Shown here one piece after another: positions 53,600-64,000 of a stretch of DNA of 64,000 nt. The position numbers were made by a program, and so were the translations under genes. The notes under the pieces are model-generated. The model had not been told where the DNA came from. It ran no database searches and worked only from the letters and a program-made list of their open reading frames with translations. How positions within the stretch are numbered: position 1 is the stretch's first letter; every line of letters starts with the position of its first letter. The stretch comes from Paracamarosporium sp. OC-R06-R3 (lineage: Eukaryota; Ascomycota; Dothideomycetes; Pleosporales; Didymosphaeriaceae), in assembly GCA_019828545.1 (NCBI GenBank), contig JACVRA010000121.1, forward strand, positions 64,547-128,546. Direction: 5' to 3'.

Positions 53600-54893
53600 G
53601 ACGCGTCCATACAGCCTTGGGCAAGATGTCAGAGGGAGGTTAGGTTCTGAGGTAATCGTGGAGATGCACGGCGGAGTTGCAGATCCGCCACTTTACCCGC
53701 TCTTGGTAAGACGTACTGAGGTGAGCGTGCGAGGGCCATTATCGCGCACAGTTTGTTGTGTGGGATAATTGCTGGCCAACAGGCATGAGCAGGCAATCGA
53801 ACGGGGTCGCGTCTGCAGGGCCACGGGGGGAGGGCCGAGTATGTCAGCGGTGGCAGAAGGCAACGGTCGTCTGGCAAGGGCAAGAGAGGACGTATGGGGG
53901 TCGGCGTAAGAAGAGCTGCAAGGCGCTGGGGTCGCAGATCATGGCGCTAGGCAGTGGTTCGCCCTGTGCTGCCGTGGCACGACTCGGTGGAACGTTACGG
54001 ACGCGCAGCAGGGGCGTATGCCTGAGAAAGAGCAAGCTGGCAGCTTGCACGTCCAGAAGACGGCGGATCTGCTCGGATGCAGGAACTTGAGGTGACGGAG
54101 CTTGCATGCGTGCTCGCTTGTACCGACGGGCGCCCTGGCAGACGGATGCGATGCGGGCCATGTCCGGCGCCAAGACCGGCGCCGTGAAAGAAAGTGCATT
54201 GGTCAGCAGCAGCAGCGAGGCACGGCGCCAGGGCCAGTCGCACACAATGGTGCAGCGCGCAGCCTCTCGGAGGCGTGCTTCCACAAGGAGTAAATGGAGT
54301 GGTGACGGTCAGCGACGACCACTCAGCGCGTGCGTGCGTAATGAAGGCCCTCGGCGCGCTGGTACACGATTGCGGCGTGGGCGGCCTGTCCTCGAGGTGG
54401 AGGAGCCGCTGGCTAGCCCCGAAGAGCCGAGGCGGGCACGCTCCGTTACTTAAGGCCGCTGCCCCCCCAAGTCGCCATCAGTCATCAATTAACTAAGCTC
54501 CCCCGGCCAATTCCATCGTCGCCAGCCCAGGTGAGTACCTCCGCCCCAGCGCGCCCCGCCGTCCACCGCCTCGTCCATGGCCCTCACCGCGAGCCCGCTG
54601 CCGTCGCCGCGCGCGCCTGCCTCTGCGCACCGCGAGCGCCTGCCTGTGTCTGCCCCCGCTGGCAAGAGCTAACCGCCGCCAGCGTCCCTGCCTGCGCTGC
54701 CGCCCCGTCTATCCTCACCACCACCACCACCTCCTCTACCGCCGCCGCGCCCACCACCACCTCTGCGCCCACGCTCCCGCACCGCGCGCTTGCGCCTCTG
54801 TCCCCCCGAGCTGGTGTAGAGCAGGCCGCTTCCCACGTCCCATTGATGCCGACCACCCTGCCCACGCTGTATCCAAGCATCCGCACTTATAAC
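53600..54893. other. Intergenic, 1.3 kb, GC-rich; bZIP promoter and leader
   Basis: No gene with recognisable features. From 54,500 the DNA is C-rich with CCA/ACC repeats (about 54,715-54,760). The bZIP frame stays open upstream to 54531, but the encoded Pro/Thr/Ala/Cys sequence looks like translated leader. Confidence 0.45.
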
Positions 54894-55889
54894 ATGCAGC
54901 AGCCGCCCGCCACTCACGTAAGCAGGCCCTGTCTCTCTTGCTGACCTCACCTGCCCCGGCGAGCGTGGACCTCTGCTGACTGTTGCAGGACCAAAAGGCG
55001 CCCACCATCGAGATGAGTTAGTGAACTCCTCCCTTTCAGTTATCCGAGCTGCAACCCTGCAACCCCCGATTACTAACGCCCCCGCGATAAAGGCTTAAGA
55101 GAGCATCTACTCGCTGCCGGCGCCGGCCAGCCCAGCGCACCTCAGCCCATGCAGCAGCATCCCCACGGCAGTCCTCAGCAGCACGCCATTGACCCTGCCA
55201 TTGCCGGCCAGCAGTACCAGATGAGCCAGGGCGAGGCGGCCCACATGGGCGACCAGGGCCAAGGCAATGCCAAAGGCCGTCGCGAACTGAGCACCTCGAA
55301 GCGTGCTGCTCAGAATCGCGCCGCGCAGGTCTGCACCACCCATCACATCATGCACGTCGTGCCGTACTGACTCAATCAGCGCGCCTTCCGCCAGCGCAAG
55401 GAAGAGTACATCAAGCAGCTCAAGGATCAGGTCAAGGAGTTCGAGCAGCTTTGCGAACTATACAAGACGCTGCAGACGGAAAACTACCAGCTCCGCGACT
55501 ACATTATCAACCTCCAGTCACGACTTCTCGAGACCCAGGGCGAGGTACCACCGGCACCCGCCGGCGTCGATCTCTCGCGCCACGGCGAAGCCCCCAACCC
55601 CAACATGAACCAGCCTCCAGCGCAGCCCCAGCCCGACCAGCAAGTACAATCTCAACAAAATGTGAACAACAACAATGGTGGCCTCTCGGATAGGCAGATT
55701 GGCGAGCTCCAGATGGCCGCTCAAGCAGCAGCCGCTGCGCAGCATGGCGGTCAGTCCCTGAGCAATGGCAAACATCCCAACGATGGCTCGCCTTTCTCGG
55801 GAGACTACGCCGACAAGCGCCAGAAGACCGGGGACTCGCCGGCCTCAGGTCAGCATTTCCAGTCACCATACCCCAATCCCTATGCTTAG
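54894..55889 (+). CDS. bZIP transcription factor (Yap/Pap1-like basic region)
   Basis: Exons 54894-54917 (24 nt), 54989-55016 (28 nt), 55093-55328 and 55380-55889 encode 265 residues. Introns are 71 nt (GTAAGC), 76 nt (GTTAGT with TACTAAC branch) and 51 nt (GTCTGC...CAG). Joined, the N-terminus reads MQQPPATHDQKAPTIEMS-LREHLLAAG. The last intron splits the basic region RAAQNRAAQ-RAFRQRKEEYIKQL, so splicing is essential for DNA binding. The leucine zipper helix continues as VKEFEQLCELYKTLQTENYQLRD. A Gln/Asn/Pro-rich tail ends QSPYPNPYA. The NRAAQRAFRQRK signature fits the fungal Yap/AP-1 class, but no Cys-rich redox domains are seen, so oxidative-stress control is not implied. Target genes unknown. 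Confidence 0.88.
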
Positions 55890-57117
55890 ACGCCGCAGGA
55901 GCCACCGATCCAAACGGCTTATAGCAACAAGCCGAGCGACTTTTCTATAGGTGGCAGGCAACGTGAAGTGCTCAAGGGATCTTCAAGACGCCACAGCTTG
56001 TTTGTCCGCCTTCTGTTATCTCGGTGTTCTGCCCGTGTCACGACTTATGCATTTCGCAGCCCTCGCTGCTGGTAAAGGTTATCACTTCCCAACGGCGTTT
56101 TCCGGTGGGACTCTTCTGTTATACCATATTTTTTGCCTGTAATCTTATACTGGGCGGAAACGGGGGAGGGATGGCTGAGGATGTTATTGTTGGGGTGTGC
56201 TTGTGCGGTGGCAAGCAGGATTCTCTAACCATTTGCTCACGTGTCCCATCTAACCTAGTCTCATACATTTGTATGCCTACGATTGTTGCCATACAGATCA
56301 TGAAGCGGTCTTGTCGGACGATTTTGATGCTGCATCAGTAGCATCTATAATTGATTTCATTGACTGTGGACGGTATTGGTCACGGTCGGGTCTGCCTACT
56401 GCATTGTTACACCCAAGTGCTTCGTGCGAGATGGGAAACATGCAAGCTAAGGATGACCATGTGCCCAGTTGGGTAATCGACAATGCTTACTGAGCGGTAT
56501 CAGGGGCAGCTGACGGATCGTTGTCTGTGTCAGGGTACATTGCCTTCGTATGTTGTCTTTGAGATCAAGATTTAAACATCTCTCTTCTGAGCAGCACTCG
56601 GCCGAGCTGTTCACGAGCTAGTGTTGTCGATTTTGAAATGCCATCCCTCCACACGCCAAGCTCATCGGGTATGCTCGACGAAGCCCATGTTCTCTTTCGA
56701 GAATGGTTATGTAGTGTTCCGTATACATTCCTTGGGTCGAGGTTCATATGACCAGATGCAGCAGGTGATTATTAATCAAGTGCCCCATTAATGATCAGTA
56801 AGCATGTACACATCGTGCAATGTCAAGCAAGCCGGTAGATCTTTACTTTGAATACAAATCTATCCGGTAACAAATCCCTAGCGCACGGGAATGGCTTCGA
56901 GCCTTCGTGTGCAGGAGGAAGAGAGTTATGCATACATCTTGGTGAAATGGAGAATTCACGTGGCGGATAGGATAATAATAATTAGTCGAGACAGAGTGGA
57001 GTCTACCCCTTGAAGTGAAATCATTGTCGGCCATCTGTTACGGAGCCGCTGAATCCGGCCTCAGCTCAGGTCTACTGTCTCAAGCGTACCACGCCATGCC
57101 ACGTACACTTCATCGAC
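55890..57117. other. Intergenic, 1.2 kb, no supported gene
   Basis: Probable bZIP 3' UTR (to about 56,200), then short frames with no features up to the HET-gene stop. Confidence 0.5.
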
Positions 57118-59677
57118 TTACACAAGACGTATCCTTCTCCTCGCAAGTCGATCGTTCCAATCGTTTCTATGCTCGGGCCCACCCCAATTCCAGGACCTAG
57201 GTCCTCGAACCTGTACAGGCCCAGGTAAGCAGACAATCTCAGGATCTAGGTTGCGATTCATCCCAAAGTAGCCCACTCGCGCAAAGATATCGTTGTGTAC
57301 ACGCTTCAGGACAAGCCCGGCGGGGCTCATTGATCGCTCAACTTCGAGCAGCCAGAACTCGCACTCATCATACTCAACAGCGGTAGGGTTGTCTTTACCA
57401 CTGTGGGGTCCCGTCCTTGTAGTATCACAAAGCATTCTATTCAAAACCGCCTGCTTCACGTCGGTTGTAAGGGCGAATTGTGTATCTGCTTCCGGGCAAT
57501 CTTGTGAAGCTGGCTCAGGTATCACGGGCATGCTTATCCTTATACCCGTGTCGGACATTTTGATCGAGGCACCGCCGTCATCGACTAGATATTGTATGCT
57601 CGTGTCCGCTAACATCTGGGGGTTGAACGACAGCTCGTACTTCTCACTCATGTACTCGAAGAATGCGGGGTCGTCCGGTACGATGAAGTCCCAATAGGCA
57701 AATGGCTCGCCGTGGGCGACGATCACGAAGTATTCGGTAAGTTCATGCCACGACATTGAGCACATGGGAGCAGTTATGTCCAAGTAGCCGAAATCTAGGC
57801 GTCCGAAAGGATTTACGTCGGTTGTAAGCTCAAGAGAAATGTCGTTAATCTTGGCAAATGTTGTATGGAACACGTCCTCTCTTTGAATGGCTACGCTCTC
57901 AAAGCATATGGACTTCATTGACGACATGGGCGACCAAGTAGGAGCGATATATTGGGTTGCCCATGCGATAGGTCGTGGCGATTGAACCAGGGACGACGTA
58001 TCGAATAACCGTCCGCGCAGCCATTCGAATGTATGCATCTGCTGTTGGGTATATGTATGCTTAGAGGCCGCCTCGTCGGTGCTACTCAAGCGCCGCCAAA
58101 GAAGACCACGAGGCAGAGCTGTGCTCCATATTCCGGCTGCATATGTTCCGATTTCTGGTGATTGATACTCTGCTGCCAGAGCAGACATAGCTAGTAGCTT
58201 GTCCGTGGGGTAGCTCAATGCTCTCAGCGAGTAATTCTCCACCAGCGGAAACCACGAAGGTAATAAGCCAATCTCATCACTAGGTAGCTCGGGTCGCTCA
58301 GAGTATTTAAACGTCTGCTCAGGTACAGTGCAACCATCTTTTTCCGTTATCTTTATAGTAGTTGTTACGCACATCGGGTTCGGCAGATGGCCTGGTGGGA
58401 TATCGAGTCCATATATTCCCCATGCATCCGTGCAGTGCCACTGCGGTGGTCCGGAACCAAAGATCAAAAGCCGGGGTGCAAGGGTAGATTCTTGATAGGT
58501 CCAAGCTCTGGTATTGATTGCCTCTTCGGAGAATCGTTTGAGTTTGTGGCCCATGTAGGGATCGGGACATAGGTACACCCAGTCCAAAACTTGGCGGGTC
58601 TCTGCATCCGCTTCCGTCAGAAATGGTAAGCACATGGACTTATCGAGACGAAGCTGAACGTCCGATCGATCTTCCAGAAATCCGTCTCCACAGTCTGTAG
58701 TAGCGGCTGCCGAAATCGTGATAGTAGCGTTTTTATAGATGCCAGCCATGCCCACTATTTCCTTGTTCTTGTCCTCCACAGAGTCCTGAATAATGCACAG
58801 TGAGTCGATCCATAAGTACTTGATGCCCAGCTTGCGTGTAGCGACAATACTATCCACAATAGTTTTTGGTAGGGTATGAACTTCTATTCCTTGGCCTTTG
58901 AACTCCTCGAGATTGGACTCAAGGAGTTTTGTTTGGGCAGTCTTACCCCAACAATAACTCAACGCAACATAGTTGCCTCGTTCACCTAGTTTGCATTCGT
59001 ACACAAAGACCCTATCTGACATTTCGTCATCAAGCAGCAACAATCTGGTGGGGAGCTGGTATGGGTCCGGTTTCTCGCACCCCTCATGTCCAGAAAGGCA
59101 GCCTTCAAGGGATTTTTTGACAGTGTCGAATACGTGATCGTGGGATACAGATGGATTTGGCGGTTTCAAAGTGATGAAGCGATGAAGCGGTCTCGAACCT
59201 GGAAGTGTCAGCCCCAACGAATGAGTTTTGAGACTAATCAGCAGACTTTTTAAGTATACTCCGACGGGAAACGACCAAGACACGAACTTCTCTTCGCAGT
59301 AATATCCGGTTGTTTGCCTGAAATTCATAGGTTCGCTAACCTCGAACATGAGGGCCCAAATCAGGCCAGCAGGCGCATCTTGTTGTCTCCTGACGCTCAC
59401 ATCAGCCCTCGATTGAAAGGCCTGTAGACATGGTCAGTCTAATAGCAGAACCTCAAGTAAGGTACTACTCGACCTCTGGGTTCAGATCCCACAGGCTGCA
59501 GAGATGCTCGCACATACGACATCCCACCTGCGCAACTTCAACAAACAGATCTACTCGGCCAAGCTGAATAGTTTCGTCTTTCAGGAGTTGCGATATATTG
59601 TCGAGCGTGAAGATGTAGCATACTGGACAAGCGTCGATGCACTCGTGCCTCTTGGCTTCCACATCACCTATGCACAT
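57118..59677 (-). CDS. HET-domain (heterokaryon incompatibility) protein
   Basis: Exons 59677-59474 and 59421-57118 encode about 835 residues. The 52-nt intron has a weak GTCGAG donor and good CTACAG acceptor; the donor choice is uncertain. Exon 1 is Cys-rich (CIGDVEAKRHECIDACPVC, VGCRMCEHLC), a possible zinc-binding N-terminus. The HET domain spans about 214-370: NYVALSYCWGK, YLWIDSLCIIQDS, AGIYKNATITISAA and, about 90 residues on, TRAWTYQES. The C-terminal ~450 residues are unassigned. HET proteins drive non-self recognition and programmed cell death after hyphal fusion and are numerous and fast-evolving in Pezizomycotina. No NACHT, ankyrin or TPR repeats are seen. Confidence 0.87.
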
Positions 59678-61030
59678 TTTGCACTTCCAAGATTGCTTTA
59701 CATATAAAAGGAGGATGCTACGCGCGAGAATAACTTACTGGAGACGCGTCGCAGTTTTATGCGAAAGACCACATTGAGAGTGTGCAACGTGGCGTAGGCT
59801 ATAGCAAATGCTCAGCCACCACCATGTAACAACCTTTGGAATCTCTGCCTTCAGCTTTCATCGGCATTGGTACGAACAGGTGCACCACCTGACAGGTTTA
59901 CCTTGATCAGGCCCGTCGTTGTGCCGGCATGCATTGCTGCTTTGGGGACCTTCAGGTGTCGGCAACTAGATAAAACTAACGAGATGCAGTATTTGCTATT
60001 TTTAGTTGTTTCCTCCGCCGATGTACGAGGTGCGACTTCGTCAAGAATTAAACGCTCGCCCCGTAGGGAACTTAGCACCGAATACGAGATTCCAGCTGAG
60101 ACACCCTTGTGCTGCCTTAGCCCTCATACTATCATGCATGGTTCGATGGTCTAGCTACTACGCGTTTGACCAATATTGTCACGCATTCCACATACACACC
60201 AGCGCTAGATTAATTCTATCAGGTTGTGAGAAATGGTAATGTTTGCGAGGTGTTTTGTTCTTCACCAAGGGATGGGAAAACATCTGAGAAGATACGTCCC
60301 GGTGATACTTCAACGAAAATTGGTTACACTATGTCCAATGTAAGTCTCCCTTCAAACCGTGAGACGCAACTTAGGCCAATGCCTAGCTATAGCAATAATA
60401 AAGGACGGTGAGTACTGAAATTGATTCTAATCAGGGCATCTGGGAGAGGTTGGAGTTTGTAAAGCTAGAATATTTTCGCAACACGAAGCTAATAGAGCTT
60501 GGAAGTTCAAGTAAGGCTGCAATCCTTTAGCATGCCTTCACTACAATGAAATACTATGACAGCAACATAGGCTGACTAGGTGTAAATGTTCTGCCCATGA
60601 TTTGCCTCGTGACCGAGCACCAAGCCAAGTCTCACATAGAAACGTTGACCAACCCACTTCTACATTCACCTGGTCTGTGGGATAACAGTCCACAGTCAAC
60701 GCTCCACAACTGTGATATGCAAGTCCAATAGCCAAACCCTAGCTGTAGTACAGTAAAAACGATTGTCATTTCGCAAGCAATGGCTGACCCAAAACAGAAG
60801 TTGACTCAAATACTTGCTTGACTAGACAACCAAGATGAAGAGCCAAGCCCCAATCGTATAAAAGACGCCTTGTTGCTGTCCCGCTAAACAGAAGAAAGAA
60901 ATTTCATTCCCATCCTCTTGCCCTGTGCTCACTGTACCTACGACCGCCATGCAATTGATCATTTCGTCGTCACACATGCGACCCAACACAAGCACTGAGC
61001 TGATATATGGATAGGCGCTCAGCTTAGTGT
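59678..61030. other. Intergenic, 1.35 kb, no supported gene
   Basis: Only short frames, with AT-rich parts. It includes the HET-gene promoter and the SRPK 3' region. Confidence 0.5.
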
Positions 61031-63142
<2,112 letters not shown>

Positions 63143-64000
63143 CGTGTCTCTCCCCGCCGCAAGCGCCTAGTGGTGGGTCGCGCTGCTGGGGTGCCGAGGG
63201 TGCTGCGATGCGATCAAGCGAGCGGGCACGGCGGGCTCATGGACGGTGGGCTGTGAGAGCGTCTCTAGGGTCTGGCGAAGGCAAGGCCAGTACGCGCAGG
63301 CGTGAATTGGGGGAGAGAAGGGCTTCTAGCGCTCGTTTGTCGGCCAATCTTGGGCCGCACACCCCTGGCAGAGGCGATGGCGGGGTGTTTTCTCTTCACG
63401 CTGGTCGGGAACCGTGGCTGCGCTGCGGACGGGCGCGGACGGGCGTGGACTCTGGGCGGCGCGTTGCAAACGATGCGTCTGGCGTGGCGTGGGTGTGAGG
63501 TTGAACGCAGAGGCTGGCATCCGACGGCCACTGCAGTCCAGTAGGGCGGTATGATGCAACGCACCTTGAGCCCAGTTTTCGGCTTCGGCTGACTACACAC
63601 TAGTGTACTAAACTGGCTGGGGATCCGTACACGCTTTTCACCCATTAGATACCCAAACCTTTGTCCACGCCCTGTAGTATACTATAGTACATAGAATGCA
63701 TCCAACAATGCGAGCAAAACACCTGCACTACAGCCATATGCCATGCCGTGTCAGCATCTCGCTTGTTGGCCCCATTACAATGATCCGTCGCTATGCAAAA
63801 CATACGCCCAGAAAGCACCCAAATCAACCAAAATCGTCCCCAAAGCTATGTCACCTATGCGCTCGAACCAACCCGTGCATGACACGCATCGCGTCGTTAC
63901 TTTGCCGAGACGGCTGCTGTCCACCGCTGTTCATCCTTCCTGCGCCATGTTAGCGGCAACCACTACCACCCCGGGATCTTACTTACTTGTCGAAGTGCAG
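63143..64000. other. Window end, no supported gene
   Basis: GC-rich sequence directly upstream of SRPK is likely its promoter and leader; the remaining ~450 bp shows only short frames. Confidence 0.5.

Overview
This window looks like nuclear DNA of a filamentous ascomycete. Genes carry short spliceosomal introns (mostly about 47-76 nt) with GTAAGT/GTATGT-type donors and CTAAC/CTGAC-like branch sites. The gene set (a CON7-type C2H2 factor, a HET-domain protein, a CBM18 chitin deacetylase, a Zn2Cys6 regulator, SRPK and Yip1) is typical of Pezizomycotina. Protein character suggests Dothideomycetes, probably Pleosporales; that placement is inference. Exon joins below were built by eye from splice signals, reading phase and family conservation.

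Layout. 0-8 kb: 3' end of a kelch protein; RPB10 (three small exons, minus) divergent from UTP17/WDR75; then a PLC-like phosphodiesterase. 8-14.4 kb: secreted chitin deacetylase with three CBM18 modules and an S6K-like AGC kinase. 16-20 kb: RTF2 and a PPR protein, both minus. 22-26 kb: the CON7-type factor (minus) with a long GC-rich, repeat-rich upstream region. 26-32 kb: a gene-poor stretch holding only relic-like fragments. 32-36 kb: a Zn2Cys6 factor and an amidase, transcribed divergently, a possible two-gene catabolic unit. 37.7-43.5 kb: ARP8 (INO80 complex), ERG25 (sterol C4-methyl oxidase) and PAF1 (RNA polymerase II elongation). 43.8-48.5 kb: a Ufd1/zinc-finger/AZUL-like/UBA protein divergent from an F-box-type Cys-rich protein, followed by extra spliced Cys-rich exons. 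49.3-50.3 kb: YIP1. 53-56 kb: pterin carbinolamine dehydratase and a bZIP factor. 57-59.7 kb: HET-domain gene. 61-63.1 kb: SRPK-type SR-protein kinase. The end of the window shows no gene.

Most genes are core housekeeping genes: rRNA processing, RNA polymerases, chromatin, elongation, splicing, trafficking and sterols. Accessory character is limited to the chitin deacetylase, the amidase/regulator pair, the HET gene and the gene-poor stretch. I saw no convincing intact transposon, rRNA, tRNA or CRISPR. No clearly new biological system stands out. The most useful leads are the orphan Cys-rich exons at 48.24-48.52 kb, the stop-in-intron isoform switch of the chitin deacetylase, the Ufd1-AZUL-UBA architecture, and the protease-like relic near 31.7 kb.
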